NCBI RefSeq assembly: GCF_004216475.1
Contig: NZ_CP022303.1
Location: 1,488,001-1,552,000, forward strand
Direction of reading: 5' to 3'
DNA length: 64,000 nt
Source: Thalassococcus sp. S3
GTDB taxonomy: Bacteria; Pseudomonadota; Alphaproteobacteria; Rhodobacterales; Rhodobacteraceae
The translations under genes and the position numbers were made by a program. Shown here in pieces: positions 54,102 through 61,837 of this stretch (positions are counted from its first letter, which is position 1; each line of letters starts with the position of its first letter). The notes under the pieces are model-generated. The model did no database searches, was not told the origin of the DNA, and saw nothing but the letters and a program-made list of their open reading frames with translations.

Positions 54102-55229
54102 CTAGATCCCCGGTGGGGGAGGGGGCGGCAGGATCGTGAAAAGCTGCGCGAGCTCCTGCACATCTTCGGCCTTCATCCAGCCGTCTTGTCCGGCCGTCCA
54201 GACATAGGTCTCCCGTGTCAGCTCTCCTTCGGCGGCCATGCGCCCCAGCGTGGCCTTGGAGAACGGACCGGTCGTCTGCCCGTTCCGGGCGATGTGCCAG
54301 ACATGTTCGACCGGCGGCGGTGGCGGCAATTGGCGCGCGGCCGGGGCGGTCGTGATCTGCTCAGGCGCCTGGCTGCCCCAAGGCCCACCCTGTGCAGCTG
54401 TCTGACCGATCTGCATGCCAAGCCCCGCGCCCAGGCCGGCCTGGATGGCCGCCGCGCCGGTCCCTTCGCGCCCCAGCGCTTCGGCCGCCTGAAATTGCAT
54501 ATATTCGTTGAGGTTCCCGATCACGCCCATTGAGGAGCGTTTGTCCATCACCTCCTCCACCGCGGGGGGCAGAGAGATATTCTCGACATAAAGTTCAGGG
54601 ATCATCAGCCCGTATTCTGCCAGCTTCGGGCCGATCTCGGTGGCGACAAGCTGGCCAAGCTCGCGGGTATTGGCGGCCATGTCCAGAACCGGAATACCGG
54701 CCCTTGCCAGGGTGCGCGAAAACTCCTGCACGATGATGTTGCGGATCTGGAAACTGATCTCGTCCATGGTGAATTCGCCGTCTGTCCCGACGATTTCCAC
54801 CAGAAACTTCGCCGGGTCCGACACCCGCACCGAATAGGTTCCAAAGGCGCGCAGCCGGACGGGACCGAATTCCGGGTCCCGGCAGATCACCGGGTTCTTC
54901 GTGCCCCATTTCAAATCGTTGAACCGGGTCGTGTTGACAAAGTAAATCTCGGACTTGAAGGGGCTTTTGAACCCGTGATCCCAATGCTGCAACGTCGTCA
55001 TGATCGGCATGTTGTTGGTCTCCAGCATGTAGAGACCGGGTGTGAACACATCCGCCAGCTGCCCCTCATGCACGAACACCGCCGCCTGGCCTTCGCGGAC
55101 CGTCAGCTTTGCCCCATACTTGATTTCGTGGCCTTCGCGTTCAAAGCGCCAGACCATGGTGTCACGGGTGTCGTCGACCCAATGGATGACGTCGATGAAC
55201 TCGCCGGTCAGAAAATCGAAAATGCCCAT
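54102..55229 (-). CDS. SPFH-domain (YdjI-like) protein with C-terminal GYF_2 domain
   Basis: A 375-residue protein. Residues 1-240 match the soluble SPFH/band-7 group called virion-core-like: VREGQAAVFVHEGQLADVF near 45-62, GLYMLETNNMPIMTTL, then FGTYSVRVSDPAKFL and AEYGLMIPELYVENISLP. Residues 245-305 are low complexity (Gly, Ala, Gln, Pro). Residues 310-357 form a GYF_2-like domain (WHIARNGQTTGPF to GWMKAEDV), which typically binds proline-rich peptides; a polyproline tail follows. There is no signal peptide or membrane helix, so it probably assembles on the cytoplasmic face of the membrane. It lies 19 bp after the DUF2927 gene. Confidence 0.87.
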   Translation of the reverse strand: MGIFDFLTGEFIDVIHWVDDTRDTMVWRFEREGHEIKYGAKLTVREGQAAVFVHEGQLADVFTPGLYMLETNNMPIMTTLQHWDHGFKSPFKSEIYFVNTTRFNDLKWGTKNPVICRDPEFGPVRLRAFGTYSVRVSDPAKFLVEIVGTDGEFTMDEISFQIRNIIVQEFSRTLARAGIPVLDMAANTRELGQLVATEIGPKLAEYGLMIPELYVENISLPPAVEEVMDKRSSMGVIGNLNEYMQFQAAEALGREGTGAAAIQAGLGAGLGMQIGQTAAQGGPWGSQAPEQITTAPAARQLPPPPPVEHVWHIARNGQTTGPFSKATLGRMAAEGELTRETYVWTAGQDGWMKAEDVQELAQLFTILPPPPPPGI

Positions 55230-55248
55230 GATCGGTCCTTTCGGGAGG

Positions 55249-56232
55249 TTAGAGTGACTGGCCCATCAATTCGCGCGCCACGATCCGCGCGATGGGACGG
55301 GCCTGTTCCGCCGACATGCCTTGTTTGAGCCTTGGGTCGTATAACATGCGCAGCAGCAACTCGTCATGGTTGGTCAACAATGCGAATTCATCGTCGTCAT
55401 TGAAGATAGAGGGGCGTGCCTGCGGACTGTCATTGGCCAGTCCCAGACCTTGCGCCACCTCTTCGTGGATGCAGCTGAGCCGGACAAGATCGGGGTGTTC
55501 CGCGCGCACCAATGCGACGGCCTTGGTGTAGTCCTGCGGATTGTCCCCTTCAGAGAACGCCACCACCAGACAATGGATGGAGCGCGGCAGGTTGGTGAAG
55601 ATATTCAGCGTCTGCTGACTGGCATTCGGAACCAGCCGGCGCAGCAGCATGCGCAGTTCGTCCCTGTCATCCTCGCTCATGAACAGGACATGGAAGTTCG
55701 CGCCATTTCCGCCAACCGAAATCGGATGCTGCGTGGCCCGGGCCAGCCGTCCCGCATAGCTGTTGAGGCTGCCGCGATCTTTCTGTTCCTGATCGTCCAT
55801 AATGCTTGCGCCGAATTCCATGCCGATCCGCACCGGGCCGCTCCAGCGCCGCAAAAGACCTGCGCCTCCGCCCCGCTGTGAGATGCCTGTGCCTCTGGCA
55901 TATTCGTCGAAAAAGGCGATGGCCTCGAAATTCCGGACCAGATCTTCGGCGTCAAAGGGGGTGTCCGGCCCGCCCCCGTCGGTGCGCAACAGGCCCCGGG
56001 TCTGCAAGTCGCTTTGTACCTGTGCATAGTAACGCCGCAGCGTTTCGCTCTGAACAGAGCGCTGGGGCACCACCACCGCGGCAGGCACCAGCGAGGCCGG
56101 ACGGCTTGGCGGGATGGGAACAGGATCGACCGGGTTCAGCAAATCGCAAGCAGACAGCAGTGCCACGGCTGCCACACAACTCGCCCAGCGGGCCGCTTTG
56201 CCCGCCGATCTTGAAAAGCGTATTTCTGACAT
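55249..56232 (-). CDS. DUF2927 lipoprotein, zincin-like motif
   Basis: A 327-residue protein. ATG 56232 (MSEIRFSRSAGKAARW) is 4 bp after the telA stop. The lipobox LLSAC puts the lipid-anchored Cys at 29, followed by a Pro/Val-rich linker. DUF2927 covers about 60-310. The conserved core is HEEVAQGLGLANDSP at 256-270 and FALLTNHDELLLRMLYDPRL around 283-302, recalling HExxH-type zinc peptidases with Gln replacing the second His. Asp in the second motif or His289 could complete a metal site, but this is not proven. It is the periplasmic/outer component of an otherwise membrane-cytoplasmic operon. Confidence 0.85.
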   Translation of the reverse strand: MSEIRFSRSAGKAARWASCVAAVALLSACDLLNPVDPVPIPPSRPASLVPAAVVVPQRSVQSETLRRYYAQVQSDLQTRGLLRTDGGGPDTPFDAEDLVRNFEAIAFFDEYARGTGISQRGGGAGLLRRWSGPVRIGMEFGASIMDDQEQKDRGSLNSYAGRLARATQHPISVGGNGANFHVLFMSEDDRDELRMLLRRLVPNASQQTLNIFTNLPRSIHCLVVAFSEGDNPQDYTKAVALVRAEHPDLVRLSCIHEEVAQGLGLANDSPQARPSIFNDDDEFALLTNHDELLLRMLYDPRLKQGMSAEQARPIARIVARELMGQSL

Positions 56233-56236
56233 GGGA

Positions 56237-57427
56237 TCAGTTCGGAACCGCTGTGCCCGCGGTGTCGCCGATCCCGTCACGCCGTGCCTTGGCCGACGCA
56301 AGCGTATCGCGCAGCTCGGCCTCCATCTTCTGCAGATCCTCCTCGGCAGCCGCGCGGCGGGTCTTGCCCTCATCCGCGATCTGAAGGGATTCCTGAATGG
56401 TTCCGATAAGGTCCGCATTGGCTTGCTTCACCGCTTCAATGTCGAAAACGCCTCGCTCCATCTCTTCCCGAATGACCTTGTTGCTCTCGCGCAGATTGGC
56501 GGCGTTGGCGGTCAGCAATTCGTTGGTGAGATCGTTTGCCTCCCGCACCGCGCTTGCGGCCTCGCGGCTGCGTTGGATCGTGACGGCCTGCGCAAGCTGC
56601 GTTTCCCAAAGCGGAACGGTGTTGACGAGGGTCGAATTGATCTTCGTCACAAGGCTTTTGTCATTCTCCTGAACCAGACGGATCGAAGGGAGCGACTGCA
56701 TCGTGACCTGGCGGGTCAGTTTCAGATCGTGCACGCGGCGCTCCAGGTCATCGCGTGCGGCCCGCAGATCGCGCAATTCCTGTGCTTTGATCACCTGATC
56801 GTCTTCCGGCGCGGCCTGCACCTCGGCGTCCTTGGCCGGGATCAGGGTGGTGTCCAGCTCGTTCAGCTTTTCCTCGCCCGCCGCGATGTAAAGCGCCAGC
56901 TCATCGTAGAAATTCAGTGTCTTTTCATAGAGGATGTCGAGCGATTTGATGTCTTTGAGCAATGTGTGCTCATGGGCCAGAAGGTCATCGGTGATCTTGT
57001 CGATCTGCCCCTGGATCGTTTCGAACTTCGCGGTGAATTTGGCAAAGGGCGCGGCCTTTCCAAGAAGCTTCTCCCAAAAGCTGCGCTCGCGCCGGACGTC
57101 CAGCTCCGACACTGAAAACCCGCGGATCGTTGTCACGATGTCCCGCAGTCTATCGCCCGCCGGGCCGACATCCTTGTTCCGGACATCGGCCAGCATGGCC
57201 TGGCTGATCTGCTGCAATTCGGCCTGCGCGCCCGATCCGAACGAAACGATCGAATTGGTGTTGGACATGTCGATCTCGTCCATGCGGCGGCGGATCTCGG
57301 CACTGACCGGAGCGTCTGCCTGTTCAAGCGGAACGATCTCGGTGCTGGGTTCGGGCAGGACGACGGCATTCACTTCGTCGACCATGGCGAGGGTTTCCTC
57401 GGCTTTCTTGCGAACAGTTTCAGACAT
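56237..57427 (-). CDS. TelA family protein (toxic anion resistance)
   Basis: A 396-residue, highly charged, almost entirely helical cytoplasmic protein. Typical TelA stretches are VSFGSGAQAELQQISQAMLADVRNKDVG near residues 60-88, ERSFWEKLLGKAAPFAKFTAKFETIQGQID in part, and LRESNKVIREEMERGVFDIEAVKQAN toward the end. Coiled-coil-like heptads fill the C-terminal half. TelA/YaaN proteins are linked with tellurite, nisin or lantibiotic tolerance and almost always pair with XpaC, as here 36 bp upstream. The biochemical role is unknown. Confidence 0.93.
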   Translation of the reverse strand: MSETVRKKAEETLAMVDEVNAVVLPEPSTEIVPLEQADAPVSAEIRRRMDEIDMSNTNSIVSFGSGAQAELQQISQAMLADVRNKDVGPAGDRLRDIVTTIRGFSVSELDVRRERSFWEKLLGKAAPFAKFTAKFETIQGQIDKITDDLLAHEHTLLKDIKSLDILYEKTLNFYDELALYIAAGEEKLNELDTTLIPAKDAEVQAAPEDDQVIKAQELRDLRAARDDLERRVHDLKLTRQVTMQSLPSIRLVQENDKSLVTKINSTLVNTVPLWETQLAQAVTIQRSREAASAVREANDLTNELLTANAANLRESNKVIREEMERGVFDIEAVKQANADLIGTIQESLQIADEGKTRRAAAEEDLQKMEAELRDTLASAKARRDGIGDTAGTAVPN

Positions 57428-57463
57428 CAGAGGGCATCCTCGCTTTCAATGTTGGCTGCGCGG

Positions 57464-58357
57464 TCACAGGCGAACGCCTTCCCGCTGTAATCTTTCTCTC
57501 AAAACGTCGATTTCAACCGTCAGATCGCTGCGGTCTTCCAGAAGCATCTTGCGCGTCCGCGCCGCGAAATTCTCGTCCAGATCATCCAAGAGCGCCGCAT
57601 AGTCTTGGCGCGCCTGGTCATCCCGGCTGCGGCTGTAGATATCGGCAAACTTGATCGTCGCGTCGCGGGCACCCAGAAGATAGACACCAAGATATTTGCG
57701 CGCGGCCGTCAGGTCGCGGGGGTCTTCCTCTACCGTGCGGAAAAGCTCGCGCGCCGTGCTCTGGAACGCTTCGACCCGTGCTTCCATTTTGCGGTCGCCT
57801 GCACGCTGGATCGCGTCGGTCATGGCTTTGAGATGCGCTTCTGCCTCGTCGACCACGCGGGCGACACGGTCCTGCTGAAAGGTATCGACGCCTTCCAGCC
57901 CCTTGTCGCGCAGCGGGTCGATCCCGAAGGCTGTCAGATGCAATCCAAGCGCCGCGCCACCGTATAAGATCGGGGCAACCAGTCCGGGGTCGTTTCGATA
58001 GGTGGCCACGGCGACGCCCAGCCCGGCAAGCAGCCCCGCAAAGATCTTGCGTGGCATGGCCGGGCGACGCGCCACCTTGCGCGCCGCAAAGGCCGCTTCG
58101 GCTCTGAGGCCCTCGCGCAGAAGCCACGCCCCCAGCCCCAAAAGCGCCGCCGCGCCAAGGCCAAGGACCAGCTCAATCGCGCCGTCCCCGAGAGAGGTGA
58201 AGACCAGGATGATGGGCGGAACAAAAAGGACATTCGCGCTCGCCCCGGCGGGATCGACGTCCGCGCCTTCATAGCTGCCGCGCTTTTTCTTCTTTGTTTT
58301 CTTCGGTGTATTGTCGAAACCGTCGGGGCTGTATTTGCCACCATAGCGTTTGGCCAT
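57464..58357 (-). CDS. XpaC family (5-bromo-4-chloroindolyl phosphate hydrolysis) membrane protein
   Basis: A 297-residue protein starting MAKRYGGKYS (58357), 4 bp after the stop of a 29-aa peptide gene. Residues 1-40 are basic and polar (KKTKKKKRG). Hydrophobic segments are near 42-57, 61-80, 105-120 and 126-140. The C-terminal half (160-297) is a charged helical domain with DEAEAHLKAMTDAIQ and YLGVYLLGARDATIKFADIYSRS, the XpaC signature. The family name comes from a phosphatase phenotype and does not prove hydrolase activity. XpaC and TelA are a conserved pair. Confidence 0.9.
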   Translation of the reverse strand: MAKRYGGKYSPDGFDNTPKKTKKKKRGSYEGADVDPAGASANVLFVPPIILVFTSLGDGAIELVLGLGAAALLGLGAWLLREGLRAEAAFAARKVARRPAMPRKIFAGLLAGLGVAVATYRNDPGLVAPILYGGAALGLHLTAFGIDPLRDKGLEGVDTFQQDRVARVVDEAEAHLKAMTDAIQRAGDRKMEARVEAFQSTARELFRTVEEDPRDLTAARKYLGVYLLGARDATIKFADIYSRSRDDQARQDYAALLDDLDENFAARTRKMLLEDRSDLTVEIDVLRERLQREGVRL

Positions 58358-58361
58358 CGGC

Positions 58362-58451
58362 TCAAAGCCCCCCAAGCCAGCCTGTGGCTGCGCCAAAAAG
58401 GACCACCATCAGGGCCGCATATGCGACGCTTTGCAATCCGGATCCTTTCAT
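58362..58451 (-). CDS. 29-aa single-helix membrane peptide leading the XpaC operon
   Basis: An open frame of 30 codons reads MKGSGLQSVAYAALMVVL then FGAATGWLGGL and stops. GGGGGAAG lies just before the ATG at 58451, and the stop is 4 bp from the xpaC-like start, the same spacing used twice more in this operon. Residues 6-28 form one hydrophobic helix with a positive N terminus. Spacing, ribosome-binding site and composition support translation. Too short for family recognition; it may be a subunit or regulator of the XpaC/TelA assembly. Confidence 0.55.
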   Translation of the reverse strand: MKGSGLQSVAYAALMVVLFGAATGWLGGL

Positions 58452-58561
58452 GTGCTTCCCCCGGGACGCTCCATTACCGGGAAAAATATGCGATTAGCCG
58501 CCCGCTTGCTAGGGCAAAGCCATGAAAACCGCCGAGAGGCCTGCAAGTTTCTGCCGGATTT

Positions 58562-59338
58562 TCAGCTTTTTCGCCGCCTTGGGGCGCGTTTGGGCTTGGG
58601 CGTGACTGTGTCGAGGCCAAGCTGATCCCGCACAACACGCCGACGGAGCTCTTCGACAGCGCCCGATTTCAGTTGGCCGAGCTGGAACGGTCCGTACGAG
58701 ATCCGGATCAGGCGGTTCACGCTCAGCCCGATCTCCTCCATGGCGCGGCGGATCTCGCGGTTCTTGCCCTCGCGCAGGGCGACGGTCAGCCAGGCATTGG
58801 CCCCCTGTTGACGGTCGAGTGTCACCGTCATGGGTTGGAACCGCTCCTCTCCGATGGCCAGACCGCGTCGCAACGGTTCGAAATCCGTCTCTGACGGCTT
58901 GCCGTTGACCCGAACACGGTAGCGGCGCAGCCAGCCGGTGGAGGGAAGCTCCAGCTTGCGCTTCACGCCGCCGTCATTGGTCAGCAGCAACAAACCTTCG
59001 GAATTCAGGTCAAGCCGCCCAACGCTCATGACCCTCGGCATATCCTCGGGCAAGGCGTCGAAGATGGTGGGGCGGCCCTTCTCGTCGCGTTCCGTGGTCA
59101 CCAGACCTGCCGGCTTGTGATAGAGCCAGAGACGCTCTGGTTCGGCTTCCTTGATCGGCTTGCCGTCGACGGCAATCTTGTCCGTGTCGGTGACATTCAG
59201 CGCGGGGCTGTCGATTTTGCGGCCATTCACGCTGACACGACCCGCTTCGATCATGCGCTCCGCCTCGCGGCGGGAGGCGACACCGGCGCGGGACAGAACC
59301 TTGGCGATACGGTCGCCGGGAGGGGGTGTTGCGGTCAT
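58562..59338 (-). CDS. rluB: 23S rRNA pseudouridine synthase, RluB type
   Basis: A 258-residue enzyme of the RsuA/RluB/RluE group. An N-terminal S4 domain (DRIAKVLSRAGVASRREAERMIEAGRVSVNG, residues 9-39, in two parts) binds rRNA. The catalytic aspartate 110 is in VGRLDLNSEGLLLLTNDG. The C-terminal GKNREIRRAMEEIGLSVNRLIRISYGPFQLG is typical. A basic tail PKPKRAPRRRKS follows. RluB modifies U2605 of 23S rRNA; RluE/RsuA cannot be fully excluded. It diverges from tadA, with the start 61 bp away. Confidence 0.92.
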   Translation of the reverse strand: MTATPPPGDRIAKVLSRAGVASRREAERMIEAGRVSVNGRKIDSPALNVTDTDKIAVDGKPIKEAEPERLWLYHKPAGLVTTERDEKGRPTIFDALPEDMPRVMSVGRLDLNSEGLLLLTNDGGVKRKLELPSTGWLRRYRVRVNGKPSETDFEPLRRGLAIGEERFQPMTVTLDRQQGANAWLTVALREGKNREIRRAMEEIGLSVNRLIRISYGPFQLGQLKSGAVEELRRRVVRDQLGLDTVTPKPKRAPRRRKS

Positions 59339-59399
59339 GAGGCGGACTTAGAGCATTTGGCGGCCTTGCGAAAGCGCCTATGCCGGGGCAGATTGCGGC

Positions 59400-59849
59400 A
59401 TGGTCTTCAAATCGCATATGGATCAAGCGCTTAGAGAGGCGCGCGCGGCGGGGGCGCGCGGCGAGGTGCCCGTGGGCGCAGTGATCGCAGGGCCGGATGG
59501 CCAGGTCCTGGCCGCGGCGGGCAACCGCACGCGAGAGATGAGCGATCCCACGGCTCACGCGGAAATCCTGGCCCTGCGTGCCGCCTGTGCCGCGCTGGGG
59601 TCCGAGCGGTTGCCGGACCACGATCTCTACGTGACGCTGGAGCCCTGCGCGATGTGTGCTGCTGCGATTGCAGCGGCCCGGATCAGACGGCTTTATTACG
59701 GCGCCAGCGATCCGAAATCGGGGGGCGTGGCGCATGGGGCGCGGGTGTTCAGCCATCCGCAGGCCCATCATGTGCCAGAGATCTACGACGGGATCGGCGC
59801 CGCGGATGCAGAGGCGATGCTCAAGGCGTTCTTTCGCGACATACGCTAG
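59400..59849 (+). CDS. tadA: tRNA adenosine(34) deaminase
   Basis: A 149-residue zinc deaminase making inosine at the wobble base of tRNA-Arg(ACG). The zinc ligands are His53 in TAHAE with catalytic Glu55, and Cys83/Cys86 in PCAMC. The C-terminal FSHPQAHHVPEIYDG and helix AEAMLKAFFRDIR match the TadA substrate-recognition end. Length is typical. ATG 59400 is used; ATG 59418 (MDQALREA) is an alternative. Paired divergently with rluB, a frequent alphaproteobacterial arrangement. Confidence 0.93.
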   Translation: MVFKSHMDQALREARAAGARGEVPVGAVIAGPDGQVLAAAGNRTREMSDPTAHAEILALRAACAALGSERLPDHDLYVTLEPCAMCAAAIAAARIRRLYYGASDPKSGGVAHGARVFSHPQAHHVPEIYDGIGAADAEAMLKAFFRDIR

Positions 59850-59924
59850 GCTCAACCCTCCGTGAAGGCGCTGGCCATTGCGGGGTTTGCCGCTACCTCA
59901 GCCAAAGAAATGCAGGAGGATGCG

Positions 59925-60170
59925 ATGATCTACCGACTTCTGACCCTGGGTGCAGCGCTGATGCTGGCCCACGTTGCTGTTGCCGAGACGCAGCCGACGC
60001 AGGCTGTTACCGATGACGCCAAGCTGACGGCGCAACAAAAGGCCAATCGCAGCGCGTGCCTGCGTCTTGGCGTAACGCCGAATGCGCCTGAGATGGCGGC
60101 GTGCATGAATGCCGACAGCCGCAGCGAACGCATCAGGATCGCCGACCGTTCCGTTGACGGCACGAACTAG
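59925..60170 (+). CDS. small secreted protein, unknown function
   Basis: An 81-residue protein. ATG 59925 (MIYRLLTLGAAL) has GGAGG five bases upstream; earlier in-frame starts lack this. A signal peptide ends HVAVA-E near residue 18, leaving about 63 mature residues with two cysteines, in NRSACLRLG and MAACMNAD, likely forming a disulfide in the periplasm. I do not recognise the family. Its stop overlaps the stop of the convergent flavoprotein gene by 4 bp. Confidence 0.7.
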   Translation: MIYRLLTLGAALMLAHVAVAETQPTQAVTDDAKLTAQQKANRSACLRLGVTPNAPEMAACMNADSRSERIRIADRSVDGTN

Positions 60171-61825
60171 GCGATTGCGTCCGACCGGCCCGCATTGCGG
60201 CCCGAGAAGATGCAGCCCCCCAGGAACGTGCCCTCGAGCGCGTTATAGCCGTGATACCCGCCGCCGCCGAAGCCCGCGACCTCTCCGGCGGCGAATAGAC
60301 CCGGCACGACCGCACCATCCGCTCCGATCATCTGGCTGTCCAAGTTGGTTTGCAGCCCGCCGAGTGTTTTGCGGGTGAGGATATTCAGCTTCACCGCGAT
60401 CAGCGGTCCGTTGGCGGGATCCAGGAATTTGTGCGGCTTCGCCGTGCGGATCAGCCGGTCACCCCGATAATTGCGCGCCGCATGCACCGCCATAAGCTGA
60501 GCGTCTTTGGTAAAGGGATTATCGACCTGCGCATCCCGCGCCTCGATCTGGCTGCGCAGCTTTTCCTCCGAGATCAGCCCGCCGCCTGCGACCTGGTTCA
60601 TACCGCGCACGAGATCGCCCAGATTGCGCGCCACGACAAAGTCTTCGCCCCGTTCTTTGAACGCCTCCACCGGTTTTGGCGCACCGCCCCCCGACAGCAG
60701 GCGTGCCTTGATGACCTCCATCCAGCTTTTCGAGGTCAGGTCGGGGTTCTGTTCAGACCCTGAAAGTGCGAATTCCTTCTCGATCACCTTCTGGGTCAGC
60801 ACGAACCAGCTGTATTCGTAACCCGTTTTCAGGATCTCCCGCAGCGTCGTCATCGAATCGAAACCCGGCATGCAGGGCGGGGCAAAGCGGTTGCCTTCCG
60901 CATCGAACCACATCGAGGATGGGCCGGGCAGGATGCGAATGCCGTGGCTGGGCCAGATCGGATCCCAGTTCTTCACACCTTCGGTGTAGTGCCACATCCG
61001 GTCGCCGTTGATGACATGGCCGCCTGCCGTCTCCGAAATGCCGATCATGCGTCCATCCACATGGGCGGGCACGCCGGCCACCATCTCTTTCGGTGCGCGC
61101 CCAAGGCGGTCCACGGGCCAGACCTTGCGCACCATCTCGAAATTCCCGCCGATCCCGCCGGAGGTGACGATGACCGACGGCGCATGCACCTCGAAATCGC
61201 CCACCACCTCGCGGTTGGTCTTCTGCCCACGCTCTGCGGTGTCTTCGGCCAGCAGGGATCCCGCAACGCCCTTGGCAGCACCGTTTTCCATGATGATCCG
61301 GTCCACCTGATGGCGAAAGCGCAGGTCGATGAGCCCTGCCTTGACATGTTCGCGTACCCGCCGCTCGAACTGCTCCATCGAGCCCGGCCCGGTCCCCCAG
61401 GTGATGTGAAAGCGCGGCACCGAATTGCCGTGCCCGTCGGCGTAGGAGCCGCCACGTTCGGCCCAGCCTACGATGGGGAACCAGCGCATGCCCATGCCGT
61501 GCAGCCAGGGCCGCATCTCTCCGGCAGCGAAGTCGAGGAAGGCTTCGGCCCATTTGCGGGGCCAGGCGTCTTCGTCGCGGTCAAACTGCGCGCTGCCCAT
61601 CCAGTCATTGAGCGCCAGCGCGCGACTGTCGCGGATGCCCATGCGGCGCTGCTCGGGCGTGTCGATCATGAAGAGACCGCCAAGGCTCCAGAAGGCCTGA
61701 CCGCCAAGGAAACTCTCGGGCTCCTGATCCAGCAGGATCACCTTTTTGCCCCGGTCGCCTAGCTCGGCGGCTGCGACCAATCCGGCCAGCCCGCCGCCCA
61801 CGATGATTGCGTCTGCTTGATCCAT
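60167..61825 (-). CDS. FAD-binding dehydrogenase (KstD/fumarate reductase flavoprotein-like)
   Basis: A 552-residue flavoprotein. N-terminal DQADAIIVGGGLAGLVAAAEL has the GxGxxG (GGGLAG) and an acidic end DQE for FAD. The C-terminal FAD segment is VPGLFAAGEVAGFGGGGYHGYNALEGTFLGG (in parts). The middle contains GGIGGNFEMVRKVWP and IHVDGRMIGISETAGGHV-like sequence, as in 3-ketosteroid dehydrogenase relatives annotated simply as FAD-binding dehydrogenase. Substrate unknown. The BASS transporter gene ends 12 bp upstream, so they may share a transcript, and a sterol-like or organic-acid substrate is possible. Confidence 0.87.
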   Translation of the reverse strand: MDQADAIIVGGGLAGLVAAAELGDRGKKVILLDQEPESFLGGQAFWSLGGLFMIDTPEQRRMGIRDSRALALNDWMGSAQFDRDEDAWPRKWAEAFLDFAAGEMRPWLHGMGMRWFPIVGWAERGGSYADGHGNSVPRFHITWGTGPGSMEQFERRVREHVKAGLIDLRFRHQVDRIIMENGAAKGVAGSLLAEDTAERGQKTNREVVGDFEVHAPSVIVTSGGIGGNFEMVRKVWPVDRLGRAPKEMVAGVPAHVDGRMIGISETAGGHVINGDRMWHYTEGVKNWDPIWPSHGIRILPGPSSMWFDAEGNRFAPPCMPGFDSMTTLREILKTGYEYSWFVLTQKVIEKEFALSGSEQNPDLTSKSWMEVIKARLLSGGGAPKPVEAFKERGEDFVVARNLGDLVRGMNQVAGGGLISEEKLRSQIEARDAQVDNPFTKDAQLMAVHAARNYRGDRLIRTAKPHKFLDPANGPLIAVKLNILTRKTLGGLQTNLDSQMIGADGAVVPGLFAAGEVAGFGGGGYHGYNALEGTFLGGCIFSGRNAGRSDAIA

Positions 61826-61837
61826 ATGCGCGCTCCT

